Shown one piece after another: positions 27,657 to 40,750 of a stretch of DNA of 64,000 nt; position 1 is the stretch's first letter; each line of letters opens with the position of its first letter. This DNA comes from Ochrovirga pacifica (lineage in GTDB: Bacteria; Bacteroidota; Bacteroidia; Flavobacteriales; Flavobacteriaceae), in contig NZ_AFPK01000014.1 of NCBI RefSeq assembly GCF_000220525.1, forward strand, positions 62,001-126,000, given 5' to 3'. Made by a program: the position numbers and the translations under genes. A model generated the notes under the pieces. That model ran no database searches and was not told where the DNA came from. It was given only the letters and a program-made list of their open reading frames with translations.

Positions 27657-30540
27657 ATGATTTTTTTAAAAAAAATGGCACTTTTTGTTATGCTCCTCTT
27701 TTTAGGGCTAACGAGTGTGAATGCACAAACTAATTATCAAAAAACAGGATACTTTACACGTTTGTATGCAAGAGAGCATGTATCAGATATGCCTCGTGAA
27801 TATTTTATTTTATACGAAGCGGATGGTACCACCACCACTTTGTCTTTTTTCTCTCATAGAAGTTCGGGACAATACAGTATATGGCAATTCGACCCTAAGG
27901 ACTTTTTAGGAAAAACAGTTACCATAGATGTAGAAGCAACGTTAGATAATCAAAATAATGAGTATCACTATTTTGAATCGGGTTCATTAGTTATAGTTCC
28001 AAAACTGTGGGTAAGAACTATCAATAGTTTTGTGGAAGCATCATCTAATGTATCACCACCATCTCAGTATCAACACCCAATTACAGATACGATTCAGATG
28101 CCTCATGATATTTTATTAGCAAAAGATACCTATGCTAACAAAAATCCAACACAGGTAGTTCAGTTAAGTAGTTATGTAACTGGAAATGGTACTGCTGCTT
28201 CCCCTTACGTATCTACAGATGGAACAGCTGGTTTAAGTGCAGCTATTGCAGCTTTACCAAATGGAGGTACTATTGAGGTGCCATCTGGACAGTACATGGT
28301 TACCGCTAGGAATTTAGCAATTCCTCGTTTTGTATCTATTAAAGGTACAGGAACTACACAACCTAACTTTATTCTTACACAAGATAGAATGTGGTTTTTA
28401 AAAGGAAGCAACACCATAGACAATATTAGTGTAGACTTTACTCAAAATACTAGACGTTACACACACGAAGTAATTATTGTGGATAATAGCGCAAGAGATG
28501 TAACTTTTAAAAACAACACCTTTGTTGGTAACTACACTGTAGCTCAAGGAACCTATGAAGAATCAGGAAATGTGGTAATGATTAGAATGTATAGTCATTT
28601 AGAGAATATTGTTTTTGAAAAGAATACTTTTTTATATCCTTTAAGAGCGATTGCAACTAAGGGGACAAAAAAATCAAGATGGACTAATTTTCAGAGAAAA
28701 TAAATTCGAAGGACAATGTAACATGTGTATTACCTTAGATCAAGTATCAGATACGCATAACATTGTGATTGAAGACAATGAGTTTACCGAATTCAGCCAT
28801 TTTGGAGTAGCAATTGCCAGAATTAATGATGTTAAAATTCGTAATAACACGTTCTACAGTAGAAACTTACAATCATACAACACCTACAATCAAGCAATCC
28901 ACCTTGAAGAACATACTCAAAATGTATTGATAGAAAACAATGATATTGATGTGATACTACGTAACTCAGGTACTGGTGATCCTACGAGTACAGTGAGAAG
29001 TTATGGTATGATTATTTCTGATAGTCGTTACATCGACATAAGAAATAACAAGATAAAGCACAATCATATTTACTTTCATTCCATTGGAACCCCAGACACA
29101 GCTGGATACTCAAGTTTCACTAATAATATCTTAGAAGATGGTGAAATTTGGATTAAGGATAGTAATGAAGATATTATCATCCAAAATAACTCCATCACGA
29201 ACCCATCTGAGTATGCCATTGTTTTAGAAAGTGTAAAGCCTATGTTGTATCCTTTTGGAGGACATCAAATCATCAATAATAACTTTGCGGATATGGATGG
29301 AAAACATCCTTTTAAAGTGAGAGGAGAGGTAAAGAATGTAACGATTAAAGACAATACTTTTGCAGGATGTAATCAGTTAGCTAATGATTTACAATTATAT
29401 ACAGGATCTCAAAATTTAACTATTCAAGATAATGACTTTTTAGGGCTGACTTCTGCAAATGCTTATAGTGTGACAGGAAGCTTACCATCAGGTATTTCTT
29501 TAACTCCGTTTACCAATAACAACACCTATAATTCTGATTGTTCTATTGATAATTTATTCGAAATTAACTTTGTGAACGTACCTACTGAGGTAGGTACTGG
29601 TAATGATGTTGTTTTTGAGGTAAACTATACTGCATTTAAAAGAAGTGATATCGTAGGATTGGTAAATTCCCCTAGCGGAACTTGGTTGAATAATGATACT
29701 AAAACAGTCGATCCTGGAACAGGTACCATCACCTTAAGAATTACTCAACCTACAAATTGGCCTCTTGCTAACAATTACAAACTGGGATTGGCAATTAGAG
29801 AAGTAGGAGGTGGTTACAGTACAAACTACAAAGATATATCTACATTTTTTAACATCACAAATGCCAATCCAATTGTCTCTATACAAAACCAAGGAGGTTT
29901 TAGGTATATCAATAGTTCTAATTCAGAAAAATTAGTAAGTAGTGCATTGAATGTTGGAAACGATGAAAAATTTGAAATGGTAGATAACAACGATGGAACA
30001 TATTCATTTAAATGTAGTAATGGACTTTACATGAGCTCTGAAAATGGAAATAAAGAAGCTACTTGTAACCGAACTTCCATTGGAGCTTGGGAAAAATTCA
30101 TGCTAACCGATTATGGTAATGATATTTATACTATAAAAGGAAATGCTCCAAATGATTTGTTTCTTAAAAATGACATGACCTTTACAGGTAATGGTTCAGG
30201 AGATTGGCAACGATTTAAAATTACATCTGAAAGTGCAAGAACTTCTAAGGCGTTAACAACAGATATTCAGATTGAAGAATTCATCAAAAACGAGGAAACA
30301 GGGTTTAATGTGTATCCTAATCCATATACAGTAGGTGACCTAAAGATTACTCTAGACAATTCAGTTCATGTTGGAACGATTCAGATTGTGGATACTGCAG
30401 GTAGAATTGTTTATCAATCACAACTAAACACCCCTACTTTGGTTTTAAACCTAAACAGTTTAGCAATTGGCAAAGGTTTATACATTGTAAGGTTGGTAAA
30501 CCCTAAAAAAACATTTTCAAAAAAATTACTGTATCTATAA
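27657..30540 (+). pseudogene. Frameshifted secreted beta-helix protein with fascin-like and T9SS sorting domains
   Basis: Two overlapping frames encode one protein of about 960 residues. The first frame (27657-28703) has a signal peptide (...GLTSVNAQ), an unknown N-terminal domain and the start of a right-handed parallel beta-helix. After an A7 run at 28667-28673 the frame is lost. Removing one A restores ATKGTKNQDGLIFRENKFE and continuous beta-helix repeats (NNxF/NNxI ladders) to about residue 620. Then come an Ig-like domain, a fascin-like beta-trefoil (about 740-850) and a C-terminal T9SS type A sorting signal (VYPNPYTVGDLKI...). The second frame has only a TTG start with no signal peptide, so it is not a separate gene. 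Possible explanations are a real mutation, a homopolymer sequencing error, or slippage. Beta-helix folds include polysaccharide lyases and GH families; no catalytic site is recognised. Confidence 0.75.
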
Positions 30541-30550
30541 TACAAAAAAG

Positions 30551-30587
30551 AAAATCCTATCTAATACTAGTAATAGATAGGATTTTT
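30551..30587 (+). terminator. Rho-independent terminator after the beta-helix gene
   Basis: AAAATCCTATCTA pairs perfectly with TAGATAGGATTTT and is followed by T. It lies 10 bases after the stop codon. Confidence 0.88.
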
Positions 30588-30633
30588 AACTTTATTTTTT
30601 AGTAACGTTAGAGTCGTTTTTTTATCAGCTTTA

Positions 30634-31827
30634 TTAGTTAATCACTTCCAACGCTACCAACTCACAACTTACATCTAACCTATTGAGCCCTTCTACTTTA
30701 AACAACGCATTAAAATAAACTTTGTTAGAAGGTAGTTGTTGGTAAAACTCTTCCAACCAAGTTATATGGGTAAACCTGTCTACAGTGGCCATTACACCAA
30801 TATCATGATCAGAAACAAAAAATAAAGCCTTGTGTCCATCACTGATAGGAACGTAAGAAACCATGGCATATTCAACTAATTTATTTTCTCCATGTTGAGA
30901 TCGATATACCGTTTTCTTACCCTCTACTACTGAGATAAAAGCATTGGTTTTCGCTGTAAACTGTTGACTATTTTTTAAAAACAACTCTTTAGACAGACTC
31001 ATGGTTTTTTGCTGCCCAACATACAACATATTCCCTCTCTTAATCACATCATAAGTAAATTCACTTTCCATTTTGGGAATCATATTTGCGTTGTGCTCTG
31101 TCAAGAAGGTTGCCAATTTTAGTAAAGAAAACGGCACAGACTTGGTGAAAAAAGTATAATCAGAAAGCTGTAAAGTATCTTTAGGATGTTTTTGTTGATA
31201 AGCAATAAACTCATTAACACTGTTTACACCATCTCTCATATAAAGCGTTCCTACAGGTTTGTTAGATTTGTGCATAACCACATGATCCGCCAATACAACG
31301 GTATTGATTGCTTTAGAATTCATAAAAGCATTCCAACAATACAATTCTTTTTTTACAAAGTACGACCAGTTATAGTATACCAATACTAACAATAGAGTAA
31401 GACTAAGCCCCCAAACCCAAATTGTATTTTTCTGGGGAGGATAAATCGACGATACAGGCAATGCATCATCTGAATGAGTTCCTTTGTTTTGCTGTTCATT
31501 GGCAGGTACAAATTGCATATCATAACTTCCCTTTTCCAGCACAAATAACAAAAGGTCATCACTTCCCTCTTCTTCATAATAAGTCGATAATTTTTTGCGA
31601 AGGTTGTACATATATACACGTACTTTTCCATCATCTTTTACCGGATTATAACCTTCGTTAAAAAGAGCCATCCCAATGGTTTGCTCTTTTAAAGGTTGCT
31701 GAAGTAATGATTGTTCTGTTAAAAATTGAAGCAATTGGGTATAACGTTTCGACTTAGAAAAATGACGAGAGGTTGCTATTTTTTCTAAGTAATGATGAAC
31801 TTGTTCTTTGGAAATACTGTTTTTCAT
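30634..31827 (-). CDS. Membrane-anchored winged-helix transcriptional regulator
   Basis: This 397-residue protein has an N-terminal OmpR-like winged helix (about residues 10-108; LLQFLTEQSL, LKEQTIGMALFNEGYNP, VRVYMYNLRKKLSTYYEEEG). One transmembrane helix (about 135-157, WVWGLSLTLLLVLVYYNW) is followed by a 240-residue extracytoplasmic domain with no family I recognise. The topology resembles CadC/ToxR one-component regulators that sense outside and bind DNA inside. I chose the ATG at 31827 (MKNSISKEQ); upstream codons add an unlikely hydrophobic leader. It is divergent from the GH2 gene at 32109, with a dyad sequence in between, so it probably controls that cluster. It may replace the usual hybrid two-component or SusR regulators. 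Confidence 0.75.
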   Translation of the reverse strand: MKNSISKEQVHHYLEKIATSRHFSKSKRYTQLLQFLTEQSLLQQPLKEQTIGMALFNEGYNPVKDDGKVRVYMYNLRKKLSTYYEEEGSDDLLLFVLEKGSYDMQFVPANEQQNKGTHSDDALPVSSIYPPQKNTIWVWGLSLTLLLVLVYYNWSYFVKKELYCWNAFMNSKAINTVVLADHVVMHKSNKPVGTLYMRDGVNSVNEFIAYQQKHPKDTLQLSDYTFFTKSVPFSLLKLATFLTEHNANMIPKMESEFTYDVIKRGNMLYVGQQKTMSLSKELFLKNSQQFTAKTNAFISVVEGKKTVYRSQHGENKLVEYAMVSYVPISDGHKALFFVSDHDIGVMATVDRFTHITWLEEFYQQLPSNKVYFNALFKVEGLNRLDVSCELVALEVIN

Positions 31828-31972
31828 CGACAGGTAAAGATAAGGTTTATTAACCATTTGATTTGCTAAAATCACCAATTGTAAATTTTGTAAACGCAAC
31901 TTAACTTCAACTGTACAAAGCCCTGAAATAAAAAAGCACAAACCATTGAAAAACAATATATTAAAACAAATA

Positions 31973-32007
31973 TTAACCGTTACTAGTTTCGGTTAATTTT
32001 ATATTTG
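31973..32007 (+). promoter_or_regulatory. Inverted repeat plus -7 element upstream of the GH2 cluster
   Basis: TTAACCG (31973-31979) and CGGTTAA (31990-31996) are exact inverted 7-mers with a 10-base spacer. Immediately downstream, TATATTTG (32000-32007) matches the Bacteroidota -7 consensus. The dyad sits where a -33 contact or operator would be, 102 bases before the GH2 start. It is a candidate binding site for the adjacent winged-helix regulator. Confidence 0.5.
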
Positions 32008-32108
32008 CCTATTATTTACCAAGAATTCCCTATAACTTTCCTATTTGAAGTAATCACACTACATTCTAACAAAAAGTACTTTTCACAAGCAAAAAACCGA
32101 TCAAACTG

Positions 32109-34961
32109 ATGATTTTTTTTAAAAAAAACTGTTTTTTATTATTGTTTTTAACATGCCATCTACTTAATGCACAACTACAAGAGTACACAAACGCTCCACG
32201 ATCCAAAGAAAACATCAACCTAAACTGGCAATGGAAAAAAGCCAATAAAGAAACCCCAAAAGATTTAAACCTCAGTGCTTCTGATTGGAAAAAAGTAGCT
32301 ATTCCACATAATCCAGACCCTGTATCGGCTACCATGAAAGAAATTGTAGACACATGGCCTCAATCGAATGTAATGAGAGACATTAGTTGGTATCAAAAAG
32401 AAATACATATTTCTCACCTAAAAGACGAATTGGTATTTATTGAGTTTGAAGGCGTTCATTCTGTGACTCAAGTTTGGGTCAACGGAAAGTTCGTAGGAGA
32501 AAATAATTTAGGCGGATATACTCCCTTCCATTTCAACATCACTCCTTATATCAAATCAGGAGAAAACAATCAAATTCTCGTAAAAGCAGACAACCGTTTT
32601 AACAAACTTGTTGCTCCAGACCCTCATCGAACAGATTATATCAAATGGGGAGGAATTTATCGTGATGTATATATTGTAAAAACAAACAAGCTTCATGTAA
32701 ACTTCAACTGGGAAGACAAAGAAACTGGGGTTCGAATCACAACCCCAACAGTAAAAAGACGTTATGGAATTACAGCCATCAACACTACAGTCGCTAATGA
32801 TTATGATACTACTAAACACACAAAAGTCATCACTAAAATTGTAAACGCAGACGGATTGGTACTAAAAACCTTAACAGATGAACATACAATAATACCTAAA
32901 AACTCTTATACTTTTAAACAATCTGCTGTTTTAGAAGACAATGACTACTTTACTTGGTCTCCAGATCAACCTTATTTATATAGAGCTGTTTCTTATATCT
33001 ATTCTGACAATCAATTGTTAGACCGCGTAGAAAACAACTTTGGTTTTAAAAAATTAGAACTGGTAGATGGTCAGGGGCTTTTACTAAATGGCAAACCGTT
33101 CTTTATGATTGGAGCCAACCGACACCAAAGCTTTACACATATTGGAGATGCCGTTCCTAACTCTTTGCATTATGAAGAAGCATTACGATTAAAAGAAGCA
33201 GGATTTAATACCATTAGACTTTCTCATTATCCACAAGACAATGCTTTTATTGATGCTTGTGATGAATTAGGAATCTTGATTTACGAAGAACCAGCCACTT
33301 GGATAAAATGGGAACAAGGAGAATGGATGAATCGTTTGGATGTATCAGCTCGTGTGATGATTCGTAACCATAGAAACCACCCTTCTATAGCCATTTGGGG
33401 AGCGGGAATTAACCACAGAGGAAGTGTACCTAGATTAGCTAAAACCTGTAAGGAAGAGGATCCTACCCGCTTGACCGCAAGTGCATCGAGTCCGTGGAAT
33501 GGAATGCGACATGCAGGACCTACAGATATTTATGCTACTATGGATTATAGAAGATCGCACTGGGCAGAAGAAGGATTTACCTTATTGATGGAACATGGTT
33601 GTAATGAGAGTGGATCTGCCAATCAATTTCATATCTCTAGATATAAAAAGCATAAAAACAACATCGGAACTCTAGCTTGGGTAGCAGCAGATTATTATCA
33701 ATTAAAGAAAAAATCAGATGACCCAATCAAACACTCTACTTACGCTATTTTGGATATGTACCGAAACAAACGTCCTGTTTACCATTGGTATAAATCAGAA
33801 TTAGGACACAAAGACATGGTTCATATTGGGGACGAACGTGTTTCTAAAGATGGAATTGTTCATGTGTATAGCAATGCTGATAGGGTGGATTTATATGCTA
33901 ACGAGAAATTGATTAGCTCCCAAAGACCTGACAATGTTCATGAAAAATCAAACAACGAGCACCCTTCTTTTACTTTCTATTACAACTGGAAAGACGAAAA
34001 TTTAAAAGCAATGGCTTATAGAAACGGAAAATTAATCGCTACTCACGAACGCAAATCTCCCGGAAAACCGTACGCTCTAAAACTTTTGCTAGATTACCCA
34101 ACACAAAAGTTACAAGCTGGAGGATCGGACATCAAAACGATTAGAGCTTACATTGTTGATAAGAACGGAACCACAATAAGAGCAGCAAAAAACAAAGTTC
34201 ATTTTGAAGTTTCTGGACAAGGTGAATTGGTCGATGCTGAGCAGGATTATATCGACCAAATGCAAGCTGAAAACGGAATTGCCTCTGTATATGTTAGAGG
34301 TACTGACATCGCTGGGAAAATCAAAATCAAAGCAACAGCTAAAAAGTTAAAAACATCAACATTAACTCTGGAAACGGAAAACTTCAATAGTGATGAAATT
34401 CAAGTAGCTGCAAAACCTATTTATGATTTTCCTATCTATCGTGTAGACATTGGCCACCAAAAACAATTGCCTCAATTCGACTGGACAGCATGGAATATCG
34501 GAGACCAGAAAGACCTAAGCTTCAAAAACAAATCTGGAATAGAATTCTCTATTTCATCTGAAGCAACCATTGAATGGTCTAAGGGAGAGCCTTCTATATT
34601 GGGAGATTTAGCCTTTATGGGAGCCGATGGGGCTTTTGTAAAAGACAAAGCTATTACATTAGGGATCAAAGGACTCAAAAAAGGAACCTATAAAATTATC
34701 ACGTATCATAATGCTACTGCTCACAAAAAGCAATATCCATACAACATTAACAATACACCTAATGAAAGTAGACCTTGGCAAACACCTGCACGTCATATGG
34801 TAGGCTATAACAAACACAATGATATGGGGGAACGAGAACCTATTCATTACATCCAATTTTTTGAAGTAACAGACGAAAAAGAAATCAAATTAGATTTTAT
34901 TGTAGATAAACCCAATAGTTTTACATGGTTAAATGGTTTTGAATTAAGAAGAGTTAAATAA
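32109..34961 (+). CDS. GH2-family protein lacking the acid/base glutamate
   Basis: This is a 950-residue exported protein (signal ...CHLLNAQ) with GH2 domain order: N-terminal jelly roll, Ig-like domain, TIM barrel (about 310-600), an Ig-like domain and a C-terminal beta domain (about 760-950) that could bind carbohydrate. At the position of the canonical GNE motif it reads IWGAGINHRG: Asn435 is kept but the acid/base Glu is His436. The nucleophile-like Glu495 (LLMEHG) remains. It may be a catalytically altered glycosidase, an enzyme using another proton donor, or a binding protein. It heads a three-gene unit (11 bases to the next gene) divergent from the winged-helix regulator. Substrate unknown; beta-galactan is likely from context. 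Confidence 0.8.
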   Translation: MIFFKKNCFLLLFLTCHLLNAQLQEYTNAPRSKENINLNWQWKKANKETPKDLNLSASDWKKVAIPHNPDPVSATMKEIVDTWPQSNVMRDISWYQKEIHISHLKDELVFIEFEGVHSVTQVWVNGKFVGENNLGGYTPFHFNITPYIKSGENNQILVKADNRFNKLVAPDPHRTDYIKWGGIYRDVYIVKTNKLHVNFNWEDKETGVRITTPTVKRRYGITAINTTVANDYDTTKHTKVITKIVNADGLVLKTLTDEHTIIPKNSYTFKQSAVLEDNDYFTWSPDQPYLYRAVSYIYSDNQLLDRVENNFGFKKLELVDGQGLLLNGKPFFMIGANRHQSFTHIGDAVPNSLHYEEALRLKEAGFNTIRLSHYPQDNAFIDACDELGILIYEEPATWIKWEQGEWMNRLDVSARVMIRNHRNHPSIAIWGAGINHRGSVPRLAKTCKEEDPTRLTASASSPWNGMRHAGPTDIYATMDYRRSHWAEEGFTLLMEHGCNESGSANQFHISRYKKHKNNIGTLAWVAADYYQLKKKSDDPIKHSTYAILDMYRNKRPVYHWYKSELGHKDMVHIGDERVSKDGIVHVYSNADRVDLYANEKLISSQRPDNVHEKSNNEHPSFTFYYNWKDENLKAMAYRNGKLIATHERKSPGKPYALKLLLDYPTQKLQAGGSDIKTIRAYIVDKNGTTIRAAKNKVHFEVSGQGELVDAEQDYIDQMQAENGIASVYVRGTDIAGKIKIKATAKKLKTSTLTLETENFNSDEIQVAAKPIYDFPIYRVDIGHQKQLPQFDWTAWNIGDQKDLSFKNKSGIEFSISSEATIEWSKGEPSILGDLAFMGADGAFVKDKAITLGIKGLKKGTYKIITYHNATAHKKQYPYNINNTPNESRPWQTPARHMVGYNKHNDMGEREPIHYIQFFEVTDEKEIKLDFIVDKPNSFTWLNGFELRRVK

Positions 34962-34972
34962 AAACAGCAAAC

Positions 34973-36664
34973 ATGAAAAAAACATTCCTCCTTTGCCTAT
35001 TCATAATTAGTCAATTGAACCTCTTAAAAGCCCAAGTAAAAAACGCTTCTAAAAGATACTCAATACTTACCAACATGGTACACCACAACCCTGGCAAACC
35101 TAGATTCAATACCAAATATACCGAACCTACTTACATAAAATCTTTGGGCTATAATGGACAAGCTCCTAAGTATGAAATTCAGTGCGCTGTTACTTATGAT
35201 GATTATGAACTGAATTTGGTTCCTCTACGCAGTAACGAAAGAATGTGGATTGGTCGCAAAGCAGCAGATATCAGAATTCAACTTAACAATGCCCTTGCAG
35301 CAGGCATGCCAACCTATCCTTTTATGGATGTGTTTGTGGTTCCTAAATCGGTTATGGAAAAATACGGTGATGAAATGAAAATTGATGGCAAACTATCTAT
35401 TCAAAAAAAGAGAACACAAGAAATTATAATCGCTCAAATTGATGAGATTTTTAAGAAGTTTCCTGAATTAGGAGGTTTAACTATACGCTTTGGAGAGACC
35501 TATTTGCACGACACTCCTTTTCACGTAGGAAATAGACCTGTATATTCTCCTGAAGATCATGCAAAAATCATCAATATATTAAGAGAAGAGGTTTGTGTTA
35601 AAAGGAACAAAAAAATCTTTTACCGAACTTGGGATTGGGGAAAAATCAAAAGAAAATTCCATTTAATCCCCGAAGTTTATTTAAAAATCACCAATGCGGT
35701 AGCACCTCATCCAAACTTGTATTTTTCAACCAAGCATGTAAATGGAGATTTCTTACGAGGATTGCCTTTTAATAAAACGCTAGGAATTGGGAAACATCAA
35801 CAAATTGTAGAAGTTTCCATCAATCAAGCGGGAATGTACGGTAGAAATGCACACCCATACTACATAGGAAAAGGAGTGATTGAAGGTTGGCCAGAAATGG
35901 AACAAAAAAAAGGAATTCGTGATTTGTACAACAGTAAACAGGTTAAAGGTTTTTACACCTGGACTTGGGGAGACGGTTGGTTTGGCCCTTATTTTGGAAA
36001 TGAATTTTGGATGGATTTGAACGCCCATGTCATCCAACAATTTGCGCAACACCCTTTAAAACCAGAAGAAGACATCTTTAATGAATACGCTAAAAATATC
36101 TTACAAATGTCCCCAAAAAACATTCGTAAATTAAGAGAACTGTGTATGTTATCTGTAGATGCTGTTTTTAAAGGACAAGCTACTAGTTTGCAACACACTT
36201 CTCCTTGGTGGATTCGAGATCATTTCTTTACTGCATTAGACATGTCTATTTTTGTAAAAAAAGGAATTGATAAAGAAGTATTAGCAGAGAAAAAAGAAAA
36301 CTTAAAACGTTGGTACCAAATGGAAAAATTGGCCAACAGCATTCAACTTCCCAACAAAAAAGACGAAGATTTCATCAGAGTGTCTACTACTTACGGACGA
36401 ATTAAATACGAACTCATCGAATTGATTTATCGTACTCAAATTATGTTCGCAAGAATAGAGTTAAAAGAGCAAGCTTTGGACACCAAAGAAGCACAACATA
36501 TCGTGACTCGCTACCATCAAAAATGGGAAGAGTGGTTTCAGTTAAAAAGAGAAAATGCCAACTGTCCAACCTTATATGTGGACTACGAATCAATTCACTG
36601 TCAAGGGAACGATCCGTTTATCAAATCTATTGAAAAACTAGAAAATTTATTAACCACAAAATAA
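34973..36664 (+). CDS. Unrecognised secreted TIM-barrel-like protein, candidate glycoside hydrolase
   Basis: This 563-residue protein has a signal peptide (...LNLLKAQ). I cannot assign it to a named family. The middle region has TIM-barrel character with acidic residues at strand ends: GGLTIRFGETYLHDTP (Glu175, Asp180), KIFYRTWDWG, QIVEVSINQAGMYGRNAHP (Glu280) and GFYTWTWGDGWFGPYFGNEFW. This layout recalls alpha-glucuronidase-like families (GH67/GH115). An alpha-helical C-terminal region (about 390-563) follows. It is embedded between two GH2 genes (11 and 50-base gaps), so it probably acts on the same oligosaccharides, likely an alpha linkage or uronic acid side group. Function remains a hypothesis. 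Confidence 0.6.
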   Translation: MKKTFLLCLFIISQLNLLKAQVKNASKRYSILTNMVHHNPGKPRFNTKYTEPTYIKSLGYNGQAPKYEIQCAVTYDDYELNLVPLRSNERMWIGRKAADIRIQLNNALAAGMPTYPFMDVFVVPKSVMEKYGDEMKIDGKLSIQKKRTQEIIIAQIDEIFKKFPELGGLTIRFGETYLHDTPFHVGNRPVYSPEDHAKIINILREEVCVKRNKKIFYRTWDWGKIKRKFHLIPEVYLKITNAVAPHPNLYFSTKHVNGDFLRGLPFNKTLGIGKHQQIVEVSINQAGMYGRNAHPYYIGKGVIEGWPEMEQKKGIRDLYNSKQVKGFYTWTWGDGWFGPYFGNEFWMDLNAHVIQQFAQHPLKPEEDIFNEYAKNILQMSPKNIRKLRELCMLSVDAVFKGQATSLQHTSPWWIRDHFFTALDMSIFVKKGIDKEVLAEKKENLKRWYQMEKLANSIQLPNKKDEDFIRVSTTYGRIKYELIELIYRTQIMFARIELKEQALDTKEAQHIVTRYHQKWEEWFQLKRENANCPTLYVDYESIHCQGNDPFIKSIEKLENLLTTK

Positions 36665-36699
36665 GTATCTAAAACTTCCTATCAGCTACATTTGCTTAA

Positions 36700-39912
<3,213 letters not shown>

Positions 39913-39990
39913 TATAGAAGAAGCAAAACATGAAATTTTGTTTTAAAAACCTGTTACTGCAAGGTAATGTAGTTAAAGCTTTACATGATT

Positions 39991-40028
39991 AGGTCCTCGA
40001 TTATGTTTGAGGACCTTTCCTTTTTTTA
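39991..40028 (+). terminator. Rho-independent terminator after the GH2 cluster
   Basis: AGGTCCTC pairs with GAGGACCT over a 10-base loop, followed by TTCCTTTTTTT. It marks the end of the polysaccharide locus. Confidence 0.85.
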
Positions 40029-40085
40029 TATGCAGAAAGCGGGTTTTTAATATTTAGTGGATAATGTTTCAACAATCATTCCAAA

Positions 40086-40697
40086 TTAACCACTAACTTT
40101 TTCTTCAAATTCAGGACAATCTAATCTTATTTCAGTTCTCTTTAATTCTTTTTGAAGAAGATTGCAGTAGTCTGTTCCATTATTATTTTGATAAAATACA
40201 CACCCAAAACAAGTTCGTTGTACAGTCAAAATTCCATTTCGGTTTAATTTGTAAATCAGTTCACTAATAGAACCAAGCAGACTTTCTAAATCATTTTCAT
40301 TAAACTTGTCTATCTGTTTTTTTAATGGTTGTGAAAAATCATTTGTGTCTGATACTAATTTTTTTCCCAATTCCGTTAACCGTAATGAGTAGCTACGACT
40401 ATCCGAAGATGAAAAATCTTTTGAAACCATTTCTTTTTTATTCAACACTCTAACCGCATCGCTAACCGTTGGTTTGGTTACATTAAACTCTTTGGCCAAA
40501 TGGCTTACATTACATAATTCTTGCTTATGAAAAGCAATAAAAATTAATATTTGAATTTGGATAGGACTTAAACCAACTAATTTTGCTTTTTCCCATAACA
40601 ATACCTTGAACACTTCTGATATTCGTTCTAATCCTGCCACAATTTTACTAGAAATATCTTTTTCTTGATGTACTGGGTTAAATGTACTTTTCTCCAT
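40086..40697 (-). CDS. MarR-family regulator with C-terminal four-cysteine motif
   Basis: This 203-residue protein has a MarR winged helix: LSPIQIQILIFIAFHK, then LAKEFNVTKPTVSDAVRVLNKK (recognition helix) and DSRSYSLRLTELGKK (wing), residues about 40-120. The C-terminal extension carries four cysteines spaced C-x2-C-x11-C-x15-C (TCFGC...DYCN...LDCPEF). Canonical MarR proteins lack this. Such a motif could hold zinc or an Fe-S cluster, or respond to thiol oxidation. It is the last gene of a minus-strand group with a thioredoxin-like protein, a hypothetical protein and DUF2024. A long palindrome lies 8 bases before its start and a repeated dyad just upstream, which suggests autoregulation. Confidence 0.83.
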   Translation of the reverse strand: MEKSTFNPVHQEKDISSKIVAGLERISEVFKVLLWEKAKLVGLSPIQIQILIFIAFHKQELCNVSHLAKEFNVTKPTVSDAVRVLNKKEMVSKDFSSSDSRSYSLRLTELGKKLVSDTNDFSQPLKKQIDKFNENDLESLLGSISELIYKLNRNGILTVQRTCFGCVFYQNNNGTDYCNLLQKELKRTEIRLDCPEFEEKVSG

Positions 40698-40704
40698 AAT
40701 AAAA

Positions 40705-40728
40705 GCCTATCAAATATATTTGATAGGC
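40705..40728. promoter_or_regulatory. Perfect 24-base palindrome upstream of the MarR gene
   Basis: The half-site GCCTATCAAATA is followed directly by its exact reverse complement. It is 8 bases from the MarR start codon. The TATCAAATA core resembles MarR-family operators, so autorepression is likely. A partial half-site, TATTTGATA, recurs near 41793. Confidence 0.65.
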
Positions 40729-40730
40729 AA

Positions 40731-40747
40731 AGTTAGCAATCCTAATT
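40731..40747. promoter_or_regulatory. Dyad repeat, copy A
   Basis: AGTTAG-CAATC-CTAATT fits the consensus AGTWAG-N5-CTAAYT shared with the copies at 41776 and 42076. It lies between DUF2024 and the MarR gene. Confidence 0.55.
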
Positions 40748-40750
40748 AAA

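Noticed and set aside
28651-30540. A separate gene starting at 28651
   Set aside because: Its start would be TTG with no signal peptide, and it continues the beta-helix of the upstream frame after an A7 run, so it is treated as one frameshifted gene.
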